Shown here: one piece after another, positions 1 to 6,064 of the stretch
Layout: each line of letters begins with the position of its first letter
How positions within the stretch are numbered: position 1 is the stretch's first letter
NCBI GenBank assembly: GCA_945836835.1
Contig: CAMAML010000054.1
Location: 1 to 7,505, forward strand
Direction: 5' to 3'
From: an uncultured cyanobacterium
GTDB taxonomy: Bacteria; Cyanobacteriota; Vampirovibrionia; Gastranaerophilales; Gastranaerophilaceae
DNA: 7,505 nucleotides
The notes under the pieces: generated by a model
The model's input: only the letters and a program-made list of their open reading frames with translations
Databases searched by the model: none
Told to the model about the DNA's origin: nothing
Translations under genes and position numbers: made by a program

Positions 1-103
1 AAACAAAAGGAGGAGGCAACTCGGTAATTCGAATGTTGTTTTGGTAGAAAAAATCGATTATGGTTTAAAGGGAATAAGTAGAAATTATGTTCAAACTTTA
101 TAA
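1..103 (+). CDS. 3' end of an upstream gene, possibly an MtaB/MiaB-type tRNA methylthiotransferase
   Basis: Reading from base 2 gives 33 codons and a TAA at 101-103; the other two forward frames stop at 25-27 and 43-45. The peptide runs from an Arg-rich stretch through VVLVEK and ends GLKGISRNYVQTL. That pattern (VL-E, about ten residues, then G-x-[TS]-x-NY-[IV]) is what I recall from the C-terminal TRAM domain of MtaB/MiaB radical-SAM methylthiotransferases, which thiolate A37 of tRNA. No radical-SAM motif lies in the window, so the assignment rests on about 20 residues. The gene would overlap the next start by 17 bases, implying cotranscription. Its presence just upstream of miaA, another A37 modification gene, fits the call. 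It could instead be an unrelated protein end. Confidence 0.42.
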   Translation, partial: NKRRRQLGNSNVVLVEKIDYGLKGISRNYVQTL

Positions 104-1016
104 AGAAACGTTTAAGACCACGAATGACGGGATAATTTTGGCAACACCGTTGATATTGTTTATGTGGATTTTGACTTTATATATCTCATACTCAAGAACG
201 GTGGTGGACACAAGATTTGAGATTATATTGTCGGTCGTTACGATGTTGTTTATGACAAGTGCGTTTTGCTCGGGCTGGTTTTATATGGTAACAAAATGCG
301 TCGAATTTTCAAAAAAAGATTTTATTATGGACAGCGACAAGGCGACCGAGTCTTTGAGATTAATCCAAACCATGCCTGACGGCATCGGGCGATATTTTCT
401 GACATTTATTATTGTTTCCGTGATGTTTGTGGGAATAGCGTTATCAATGGTTGCAATAATGCAGATATTGGGGTTGCCGTTTATAAATTCCATAATTGCG
501 GTAGTTTCCAAGTTCGGGATTGATCCTACCTCCCCGCAAACCGTTGGGGCGGCACTTGATAAACTTTCACCGTCGGAACTTATGTCACTGTTCAAACAGC
601 TGTTAGTACCTTCAATACCGTTGATTACGATTGTGACAATCGTGCCGATGATATTTTCTTTTTTGATGTTGCTTTGGATGCCCGAGATTATGTATTCGGG
701 GAAAGACCCATTTACGGCGTTATATAATTCCGTCAAAAAAGTTTTTGCAAAATTTAAGAAATCACTTGCCCTGTTTATTTATTTAACGTTCATACAGGTA
801 TTGATTTCGCTTATGGGATCGATTTCGATTATTAACCCTGTTTTATATGTATTGATGATGCTTTTATATTTCTACTTTATCGTATATGTCGTAATCTTAG
901 TGTTTGCATATTACGATAAAGAGTTTAACTCTCAAACGGAAGAAGAGAGCGGGCAGGAAAACGATGAACAACAAACCGAAGATAATAGCGATAGTCGGAG
1001 CAACGGCAAGCGGTAA
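87..1016 (+). CDS. Multi-pass membrane protein of unknown function
   Basis: This 309-residue protein has about six hydrophobic segments, at residues 15-35, 45-69, 104-129, 177-199, 226-247 and 250-275. A polar loop (about 140-170) separates the third and fourth. The last 30 residues are very hydrophilic, rich in Glu, Gln, Asp and Ser, and should be a cytoplasmic or disordered tail. I see no signal peptide, transporter motif or catalytic motif, so no function is assigned. The start at 87 has a weak, distant SD (AAAGGGA, 67-73) and lies inside the end of the preceding frame, so translational coupling is likely. The 3' end overlaps miaA by 53 bases, and the whole acidic tail is written over the miaA ribosome-binding site and P-loop codons. 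The position suggests cotranscription with miaA but does not show a shared role. Confidence 0.85.
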   Translation: MFKLYKETFKTTNDGIILATPLILFMWILTLYISYSRTVVDTRFEIILSVVTMLFMTSAFCSGWFYMVTKCVEFSKKDFIMDSDKATESLRLIQTMPDGIGRYFLTFIIVSVMFVGIALSMVAIMQILGLPFINSIIAVVSKFGIDPTSPQTVGAALDKLSPSELMSLFKQLLVPSIPLITIVTIVPMIFSFLMLLWMPEIMYSGKDPFTALYNSVKKVFAKFKKSLALFIYLTFIQVLISLMGSISIINPVLYVLMMLLYFYFIVYVVILVFAYYDKEFNSQTEEESGQENDEQQTEDNSDSRSNGKR

Positions 1017-1839
1017 GACGACTTATTCAATAGAACTTGCAAAACAAATCGACGGGGAAATTATCTCGGCGGACTCTCGGCTTGTGTACAAGGGGTTTGA
1101 CGTTACTTGTGCAAAACCAACGATTGAAGAGCGGGAAGGTATTCCGCATTATATGTTGGATATAGTGGAACCCGAGGTTGACTATTCGGCGGGGTTGTAC
1201 GCACAAGACGCAAAAAAAGCCGTTTATAAAATCCTTGCAAAAGGGAAAACTCCGATAATTGTCGGCGGAACGGGGCTTTACTTCAGGTTGTTGCTTGAAA
1301 ACTACAACATGCCCGAAGCAAAACCAAACTATGAACTTCGTGAAAATTTAAAGCAGGAAGAAACTTCAACCCTGTATGAAATTCTTATGCGATCGGACGA
1401 AGAGGGTGCAAAGACCATTGACCCAAACGACAGGAAAAAGATTATACGGGCAATAGAAATCGTCCAAACGAGCGGAAAACCCTTATCCGAAGCTCGCAGT
1501 ATCGGAGGGGAGGGTGAGTTTGAAGTCGAATGGATAGGGAAAAATTTTCCTCGCTCAATTTTGTACGAACGGATAGACAAGCGGGTTGAGATTATGCTTG
1601 AATGTGGAATGGTGGACGAAACAAAATTTTTGTTAAAAAAACACGGGCGAATACCAAACCTTACGGACACAATCGGGTATCGTGAAATTTTACGATACCT
1701 TGACGGAGAGATGACGCTTGACGAGGCATTGACGTTATTAAAACAGAACAGCAGGAACTACGCAAAACGCCAGCTTACGTGGTTTAGACGAAACCCGCTT
1801 ATAAAATGGGACATTTACCCTGAAAAGCTGAAAAAATAA
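964..1839 (+). CDS. miaA: tRNA dimethylallyltransferase MiaA
   Basis: MiaA transfers a dimethylallyl group from DMAPP to N6 of A37 in tRNAs reading UNN codons, in the cytoplasm. From ATG 964 the protein has 291 residues, slightly short for the family. Visible motifs are the P-loop GATASGKT (12-19), DSRLVYKG (37-44), GIPHYMLDIVEP (59-70), GGTGLY (101-106), DPNDR (153-157), IGYRE (237-241) and the C-terminal RNYAKRQLTWFRR (264-276). The usual DIGTAKP segment reads DVTCAKP here, a mild divergence beside a conserved core. An in-frame ATG at 904 would add 20 basic residues. I prefer 964 because AGGAAA (955-960) precedes it closely and the family starts only about ten residues before the P-loop. 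The gene overlaps the membrane-protein gene and converges on surE; no hairpin terminator is visible after it. Confidence 0.97.
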   Translation: MNNKPKIIAIVGATASGKTTYSIELAKQIDGEIISADSRLVYKGFDVTCAKPTIEEREGIPHYMLDIVEPEVDYSAGLYAQDAKKAVYKILAKGKTPIIVGGTGLYFRLLLENYNMPEAKPNYELRENLKQEETSTLYEILMRSDEEGAKTIDPNDRKKIIRAIEIVQTSGKPLSEARSIGGEGEFEVEWIGKNFPRSILYERIDKRVEIMLECGMVDETKFLLKKHGRIPNLTDTIGYREILRYLDGEMTLDEALTLLKQNSRNYAKRQLTWFRRNPLIKWDIYPEKLKK

Positions 1840-1861
1840 TCACAAAATCGGCTTAACAAAA

Positions 1862-2653
1862 TCAAAACCATTCACAGAAATTTTCGTTACATAAAACTTT
1901 GCTCAAGTCGTCCATAAAACTTACCCGCGTCATCTCGTAAGTTACGGGGGTTATTGAAATTTTGTTACTCCTGATAGCAGAAATATCGGTATTTTCGTCC
2001 GATTTTTGTTTAATAAGTTGTCCCGCCATCCAGTAGTAGACTTTGCCTCTCGGATCAACCCGTTTTTCGTAATTGTCCGTGAACATTCTCTGCCCGAGTT
2101 CGGTTATGGCAACGCCCGCAATATCTTCTGCCTCGAGTGCGGGAATGTTTACGTTCAAAATAGTCTTTGACGGGAATTTGAAATCCTTCAATCTTTTCAA
2201 AAGTCGCCTGATAAACTCCCCCGAGAAGGTAAAATCTTCGTATTCGGGTTTTAGGCTCGCAAGCGAGACGGCGATACTCGGAAACCCCAACATCGCACCT
2301 TCCATGGCACAGCTTACCGTACCCGAATATAGGATGTCCGAGCCTAAATTAGGTCCGTGGTTAATTCCCGAGATAACAATATCGGGACGTTCCTCAGGGC
2401 TTAAAATTGCACTGATACCGATTTTGACACAATCCCCCGGAGTTCCTGTCGTAACCCACGCCTTCTTTGCACCGCCAAAGGGTTCAAGCTCTTCCACCCT
2501 CAAAGGGGTTTGGAGGGTGAGCGAATGTCCTGCGGCGGAGCGTTCTCTGTCGGGGGCGATAACGTATACGTCATGGTCTTTTGCCAATGCCTTCGTAAGG
2601 CTTCTTATCCCGTTTGCCGCTATTCCGTCGTCGTTTGATACAAGTATTTTCAT
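1862..2653 (-). CDS. surE: 5'/3'-nucleotidase SurE (stationary-phase survival protein)
   Basis: SurE is a divalent-metal nucleoside monophosphate phosphatase; family members also act on 3'-nucleotides and short polyphosphate. The 263-residue length is normal. The N-terminus MKILVSNDDGI carries the metal-binding Asp8 and Asp9. APDRERSAAGHSLT (33-46) contains the conserved Ser39 loop, VTTGTPGDCV (67-76) follows, and SGINHGPNLG (95-104) holds Asn98, the other expected metal ligand. YSGTVSCAMEG (109-119) completes the core. The start is supported by AGAGGA (plus-strand 2665-2670), 11 bases upstream, and by a promoter at 2680-2707. It diverges from prs and converges on miaA, so it is most likely transcribed alone. 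In many bacteria surE sits with pcm or rpoS; neither is here. Confidence 0.97.
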   Translation of the reverse strand: MKILVSNDDGIAANGIRSLTKALAKDHDVYVIAPDRERSAAGHSLTLQTPLRVEELEPFGGAKKAWVTTGTPGDCVKIGISAILSPEERPDIVISGINHGPNLGSDILYSGTVSCAMEGAMLGFPSIAVSLASLKPEYEDFTFSGEFIRRLLKRLKDFKFPSKTILNVNIPALEAEDIAGVAITELGQRMFTDNYEKRVDPRGKVYYWMAGQLIKQKSDENTDISAIRSNKISITPVTYEMTRVSFMDDLSKVLCNENFCEWF

Positions 2654-2679
2654 TGTTTAAATTTTCCTCTTATTTTTCT

Positions 2680-2707
2680 ATAATAGTACGGATATGGATT
2701 TTTTCAA
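2680..2707 (-). promoter_or_regulatory. surE promoter, sigma70-like
   Basis: On the minus strand, TTGAAA (plus coordinates 2702-2707) is followed after 16 bp by TATTAT (2680-2685). Transcription should begin near 2673, leaving about 20 bases of leader that include the AGAGGA ribosome-binding site. It stands back to back with the prs promoter. Confidence 0.6.
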
Positions 2708-2729
2708 GTAAATTTGTGTAATATTACTT
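2706..2729. repeat. Inverted repeat between the surE and prs promoters (possible operator)
   Basis: AAGTAA (2706-2711) and TTACTT (2724-2729) form a 6-bp inverted repeat with a 12-bp spacer. The overlapping sequence GTAATATTAC (2718-2727) is a perfect 10-bp palindrome. The repeat touches the surE -35 box and lies just upstream of the prs -35 box, where one regulator could act on both. Such A+T-rich palindromes also occur by chance. Confidence 0.25.
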
Positions 2730-2738
2730 AAAGATAAA

Positions 2739-2766
2739 TTGAGTTTTATTTTTAAAGGGTTATAAT
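2739..2766 (+). promoter_or_regulatory. prs promoter, sigma70-like
   Basis: TTGAGT (2739-2744), 16 bp and a consensus TATAAT (2761-2766). The predicted start of transcription is near 2773. That would leave only about 12 bases before ATG 2785 but about 33 before ATG 2806, which supports the second start for prs. Confidence 0.7.
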
Positions 2767-2805
2767 ATCAATGTATTCACGGAAATGGAAAGGATAGAAA
2801 AAGAT

Positions 2806-3819
2806 ATGGTTTCAGAATTGACACTGCCTCAACTTGAAAGAGCAATTAATCCGACTCACGACATAAAGCTTTTTTCGGGACGTTCAAACCCTGCATTGGC
2901 TCAGGAAATTGCGGATTGTCTCGGCACAACCGTCGGACCTATGGTCATAAAGAATTTTGCGGACGGTGAAATTTATGTTCAGGTTAAGGAAAGTGTCAGA
3001 GGGGATGATGTTTTTATAATCCAACCCGTTTGTAATCCCGTAAACGAAAATTTGATGGAACTTCTCATAAGCATAGATGCATTCAAAAGGGCTAGTGCAA
3101 AAACCATTACAGCCGTAATTCCTTACTACGGATACGCAAGACAGGACAGAAAAACTTCGGGACGAGAGGCTATTACTGCAAAACTTGTTGCGGACTTGCT
3201 CACAACGGCAGGTGCTACGAGAGTTTTGGCAATGGATTTACACTCCGGACAAATTCAAGGTTTCTTTAACATTTTGGTAGACCATATTTACGCAAACCCG
3301 ATAATGGTAAACTATATCAGAAGTTTGAACATTAACTCCGAAGATATGGTTGCGGTAAGTCCCGACACGGGCGGAGTTCAAAGAACAAGACACTTCGCAA
3401 AACGTTTGGGATGCCCGTTTGCGATAATCGACAAACGCAGAGATAAGCATAATGAGGCTATCGCAAGCCACGTAATCGGGGACGTTAAGGATAAAGTTTG
3501 TATTATGTTTGACGACTTAATTGACACGGCGGGAACTATTTGCGAGGCGTCGAAACTTTTGGCAAAAGAAGGTGCTAAAGAAATTTACGTTTGTGCAACG
3601 CATCCCGTATTTTCGGGTCCTGCAATCAAGAGATTGGGCAGTGCGCCGATTAAGGAATGTATCGTAACAAACACAATTCCTTTGGATATGGACAAAATGC
3701 CGTCGAATATTAAACAACTTTCGGTTGCACCGCTACTTGCACAGGCTATTTCAAGAATACACGACGACGAGTCCGTAAGCTCCCTGTTCGGGTTTGAAAA
3801 AGAAATGCAGGTTTCATAA
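2806..3819 (+). CDS. prs: Ribose-phosphate pyrophosphokinase (PRPP synthetase)
   Basis: Prs makes PRPP from ribose 5-phosphate and ATP, feeding purine, pyrimidine, histidine, tryptophan and NAD synthesis. From ATG 2806 it has 337 residues, longer than the usual 315 or so. The extra length is an N-terminal stretch of about 15 residues before the family start IKLFSG. Class I motifs are YYGYARQDRK (107-116, ATP-binding region), DLHSGQIQGFF (144-154), SPDTGGVQRTR (185-195) and the PRPP loop DDLIDTAGT (236-244). I chose 2806 because AAAGGA (2789-2794) precedes it. The in-frame ATG at 2785 has no SD, lies about 12 bases from the predicted transcript start, and would give 344 residues. The gene has its own promoter and appears monocistronic, since hisS has a separate promoter, although no clear terminator separates them. 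Confidence 0.96.
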   Translation: MVSELTLPQLERAINPTHDIKLFSGRSNPALAQEIADCLGTTVGPMVIKNFADGEIYVQVKESVRGDDVFIIQPVCNPVNENLMELLISIDAFKRASAKTITAVIPYYGYARQDRKTSGREAITAKLVADLLTTAGATRVLAMDLHSGQIQGFFNILVDHIYANPIMVNYIRSLNINSEDMVAVSPDTGGVQRTRHFAKRLGCPFAIIDKRRDKHNEAIASHVIGDVKDKVCIMFDDLIDTAGTICEASKLLAKEGAKEIYVCATHPVFSGPAIKRLGSAPIKECIVTNTIPLDMDKMPSNIKQLSVAPLLAQAISRIHDDESVSSLFGFEKEMQVS

Positions 3820-3872
3820 AACCCGATGTGCGGATAAGAGATTAAGTTTTTTGGAAATTTGGTAACATAAGA

Positions 3873-3901
3873 TTGACAAGCGGATTTTAACCGTTTATAA
3901 T
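3873..3901 (+). promoter_or_regulatory. hisS promoter, perfect consensus, predicting a leaderless mRNA
   Basis: TTGACA (3873-3878), exactly 17 bp, then TATAAT (3896-3901): both boxes and the spacing are consensus. The hisS ATG begins at 3908, only six bases after the -10 box. Transcription normally starts about seven bases downstream of that box, so it should start at the A of the start codon. Confidence 0.85.
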
Positions 3902-3907
3902 TGCGAT

Positions 3908-5143
3908 ATGGCTAAAGTTATAAAAGTATTAAAAGGGACAAAAGACATTTTACCTCAAGATATAGGGGCATGGCACAGGTTGGAAGAAACTGCACTGAAG
4001 GTTTTTTCGACTTACGGCTACAGCGAAATAAGAACCCCTATATTTGAGGCGACGGAACTCTTTGCTCGAGGCGTTGGCGACACGACCGACATCGTGAACA
4101 AGGAGATGTACACTTTTGAAAAAAGTGACCGCTCGATTACCCTCAGACCCGAAAACACGGCGGGAGTCGTCCGCTCTTTTATCGAAAACGGCATGAGCAG
4201 ACTGTCCGCTCCGGTAAAACTTTGGTACAAAGGTCCGATGTTCAGGTATGAACGCCCGCAGGCAGGAAGGCAAAGGCAGTTTCATCAGGTTGGTTGCGAA
4301 ATGTTTGGGATAAAACAACCGACGGCGGACGCCGAAGTCATCATGATGGCGGTGGACTACCTGAAAGCCTTGGGGCTGAACGATTTGGAAGTCGAAATTA
4401 ACTCCCTCGGATGTCCGACCTGTCGTGAAGAATATAAACGTAATATTAAAGAAGTTTTGAAACCCGAGTTTGAAAACCTTTGCGAAGATTGCCAAACCCG
4501 TTACGAGAAAAACCCGCTCAGGCTTTTGGACTGCAAAGTCGAAAGCTGTAAAGCAATATTTGAAAAACCAAACGTAAAAGAAGTAATTCAATCGGATTTT
4601 ATTTGCGAAGAGTGTGCCGAACATTTTTCACGCCTCAAAGAATATTTGGATAAGTCCAGAATAAAATATGTCGAAAACAAGCTCCTTGTAAGGGGGTTGG
4701 ACTACTATAACCGAACGGTTTTTGAAATAAAGTCTAACAATTTAGGGTCGCAAAACGCCGTCTGTGGTGGCGGACGTTATGACAGCCTTGTCAAAAACCT
4801 TGGTGGAGAAGATATTCCCGCTGTCGGCTGGGCTATGGGTATGGAACGCTTGAACGCACTTCTGCCCGAAGTCGAAGTTGAAAAATTGGACGGCTATATA
4901 GTATCAAACTCAATGGAAGATGCGGTAATGCTTGCCCAAGAACTCAGAAACAAAGGTAAAAAAGTCGAGTTTGACTTAGCGAACAAAAAATTTACCAAAC
5001 AGCTTGAAAAAGCGTCCAAGGTTGCAAAATTTGCGTTGATATTGGGCGAGGACGAAATAAAATCCGGTCTGGTGTCCTTGAAAAATTTGGCAACTTCCGA
5101 ACAGGTTTCGGTCAGTCGTGAAAAACTCGGTGAATTAATATAA
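3908..5143 (+). CDS. hisS: Histidine--tRNA ligase (HisRS)
   Basis: HisRS, a class II aminoacyl-tRNA synthetase, charges tRNA-His with histidine. The 411-residue length is normal. The N-terminal KGTKDILP (9-16) is family-typical and fixes the start at 3908. Motif 1 lies around IRTPIFE (41-47) and motif 2 is FRYERPQAGRQRQFHQ (112-127). The histidine-binding segments are RGLDYY (262-267) and GGGRYD (287-292), and motif 3 is AVGWAMGMER (305-314). The middle region has eight cysteines in four pairs (169/172, 192/195, 209/214, 233/236), suggesting a metal-binding insertion as in many Gram-positive-type HisRS. The last 80 or so residues are the anticodon-binding domain. No SD precedes the ATG, consistent with leaderless initiation. 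It heads a likely three-gene operon ending at the hairpin near 5800. Confidence 0.97.
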   Translation: MAKVIKVLKGTKDILPQDIGAWHRLEETALKVFSTYGYSEIRTPIFEATELFARGVGDTTDIVNKEMYTFEKSDRSITLRPENTAGVVRSFIENGMSRLSAPVKLWYKGPMFRYERPQAGRQRQFHQVGCEMFGIKQPTADAEVIMMAVDYLKALGLNDLEVEINSLGCPTCREEYKRNIKEVLKPEFENLCEDCQTRYEKNPLRLLDCKVESCKAIFEKPNVKEVIQSDFICEECAEHFSRLKEYLDKSRIKYVENKLLVRGLDYYNRTVFEIKSNNLGSQNAVCGGGRYDSLVKNLGGEDIPAVGWAMGMERLNALLPEVEVEKLDGYIVSNSMEDAVMLAQELRNKGKKVEFDLANKKFTKQLEKASKVAKFALILGEDEIKSGLVSLKNLATSEQVSVSREKLGELI

Positions 5144-5154
5144 GGGGTTAGAAA

Positions 5155-5496
5155 ATGCACACAAAAGTACACGAAGTTATAAAACAACTATCTGCGGCTT
5201 TTCGTAAGAAATTCGACGACTACAAAGGCTTGTACCTTTTTGGGGCGTACCTTGACGAAAGAGAACACGAAGATGAAGATATCGAAATCGTTGCGCTCTT
5301 TGAGGTTGAGGACAGATCCAAAAGAGGGGAAATTTGGCCGATAATCGGGCAGGTCGAAACCGCAAATGACGTGACTATTGACTTGTATCCTTACACGGAA
5401 GAAGCATTTAAAAAAGACGAAGAATTGTATCAAGAAGTTATGGAAACAGGTCGTTTTTATAATCCGCTCGGGATTACCAAAAGAAGTAAAGTGTAG
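5155..5496 (+). CDS. Minimal nucleotidyltransferase-like domain protein
   Basis: This 113-residue protein has the outline of the MNT-type nucleotidyltransferase fold. LYLFGAYLDE (27-36) resembles the family LFGSRARG, followed by an acidic stretch and EDIEIV (41-46) in place of SDIDLLV. A later VTIDLYP (73-79) could supply the third carboxylate, Asp76. The usual second Asp is Glu44 and the Gly-Ser is Gly-Ala, so activity is uncertain. Such proteins often pair with a HEPN partner in toxin-antitoxin modules, but none is adjacent. The start is 11 bases after the hisS stop, and its SD AAGGGG (5142-5147) overlaps that stop, so it is cotranscribed with hisS and probably translationally coupled. I assign a fold with fair confidence but no substrate. 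Confidence 0.7.
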   Translation: MHTKVHEVIKQLSAAFRKKFDDYKGLYLFGAYLDEREHEDEDIEIVALFEVEDRSKRGEIWPIIGQVETANDVTIDLYPYTEEAFKKDEELYQEVMETGRFYNPLGITKRSKV

Positions 5497-5522
5497 TTAA
5501 CAAAAAAGAAAAGGGTAAGAAA

Positions 5523-5714
5523 ATGGACAAAGTTACTATTCGTTCCGACAGAAAAGAAGATTACAAATTCATGTACAAAGGGGAAGAAGTCGTCCTCGGT
5601 GCGGGCAAAATTATCAGTATCGCAGACGGATTGGAACACGTTGTTCTTCCGACTTGTGCCATGAAGATTATGAACAACCTTATCGTTGTTAAAGAAGACG
5701 TGAAGAAAAGCTAA
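5523..5714 (+). CDS. Small protein of unknown function (63 residues)
   Basis: I do not recognise this protein. It looks beta-rich and soluble: alternating stretches such as KVTIRS, YKFMYKGEEVVLG and KIISIADG are followed by a hydrophobic patch (HVVLPTCAMKIMNNLIVV) and a Lys-rich end. There is one Cys, no signal peptide, no membrane helix and no DNA-binding motif. A good SD, AAGGG (5511-5515), lies seven bases before ATG. It follows the nucleotidyltransferase-like gene by 26 bases with no promoter visible between them, so it is the likely third gene of the hisS transcript. A strong hairpin terminator follows about 60 bases after its stop. Confidence 0.72.
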   Translation: MDKVTIRSDRKEDYKFMYKGEEVVLGAGKIISIADGLEHVVLPTCAMKIMNNLIVVKEDVKKS

Positions 5715-5774
5715 AGGCGTTACTGTTTTAATTTTTTATGTTGTTTTTGTTTGTGTTTATTCACAGACCTCCAA

Positions 5775-5821
5775 GGGAACTTTTCATTCTTGAAAAAGAA
5801 CGGGAAGTATCCCATTTTTTT
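5775..5821 (+). terminator. Rho-independent terminator of the hisS operon
   Basis: The arms GGGAACTTTTCATTCTT (5775-5791) and AAGAACGGGAAGTATCCC (5796-5813) pair as an approximately 17-step stem. It has one A-C mismatch, one bulged A and two G-U pairs, and is closed by a GAAA tetraloop. One A and seven T follow (5815-5821). Only the plus-strand transcript gets the U-tract, so it serves the operon ending at 5714. The stem is longer than most intrinsic terminators. Confidence 0.8.
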
Positions 5822-5856
5822 AGCAAAACAACTCAGTATAACGTAACGGGTAAACC

Positions 5857-6030
5857 TTAGTAGCTTCTTTTCATTAAATCGGAAAGTTTAATATCCTCAG
5901 GTCTTTGCGTAACCTTTGGTTTTGCAACCTTTTTTGGCGTCGGCTTTTTGAACTGAGAAAGTCCTATTTTCATGTTGTCGTCATCATTTAGAGTGAATAT
6001 ATCTTTTAAAAATGCTAGGAATGTGTTCAT
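5857..6030 (-). CDS. Small basic protein of unknown function (57 residues)
   Basis: The minus strand from ATG (plus 6028-6030) to TAA (5857-5859) encodes 57 residues. The N-terminus MNTFLAFLKDIFTL is amphipathic or weakly hydrophobic. An acidic NDDDN, a Lys/Pro-rich linker (residues 28-44, with KKPTPKKVAKPK) and the end DIKLSDLMKRSY follow. I know no family for it. Support for a real gene is strong for its size: a near-perfect SD GAGGAGAT (6037-6044) lies eight bases from ATG for the AGGAG core, and a sigma70-like promoter sits just upstream at 6065-6093. The pattern of a short helix, a basic Pro-rich linker and a terminal motif suggests a peripheral membrane or partner-binding peptide, but that is a guess. 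It diverges from the HEAT-like gene and converges on the hisS operon. Confidence 0.72.
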   Translation of the reverse strand: MNTFLAFLKDIFTLNDDDNMKIGLSQFKKPTPKKVAKPKVTQRPEDIKLSDLMKRSY

Positions 6031-6064
6031 GGCGTAATCTCCTCAAATAAGTTTTTCTATATTT

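Noticed and set aside
165..236. Possible CRISPR or tandem-repeat structure in the A+T-rich stretches
   Set aside because: I found no regularly spaced direct repeats here or elsewhere in the window; the apparent repetition comes from hydrophobic codons of the membrane protein.
281..736. 151-codon minus-strand frame opposite the membrane-protein gene
   Set aside because: It is an antisense shadow, rich in Asn, Ser and Ile. The plus-strand product has coherent membrane helices instead.
2073..2660. 195-codon open frame on the plus strand opposite surE
   Set aside because: It is fully antisense to an unmistakable surE, and its Ser/Pro/Ile-rich product shows no family motif. It ends within the surE start region and has no supporting SD.
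2679..2689. 11-base match TATAATAGTAC shared with 7207-7217
   Set aside because: Both copies include a -10-like A+T-rich string and the flanks do not match. At 2679 it lies on the opposite strand to the surE promoter. Chance is the likely explanation.
3786..3832. Possible terminator after prs (CGGGTTT...AAACCCG, or the shorter GGTTT-CATA-AAACC)
   Set aside because: The stems are short or need a large loop that includes prs codons, and the next T-run begins more than ten bases later (3847-3852), so I do not call a terminator.
3950..4624. 224-codon open frame on the minus strand opposite hisS
   Set aside because: It lies wholly inside hisS, whose motifs cover the region. The Phe/Arg/Val-rich product is typical of an antisense reading of a real gene.
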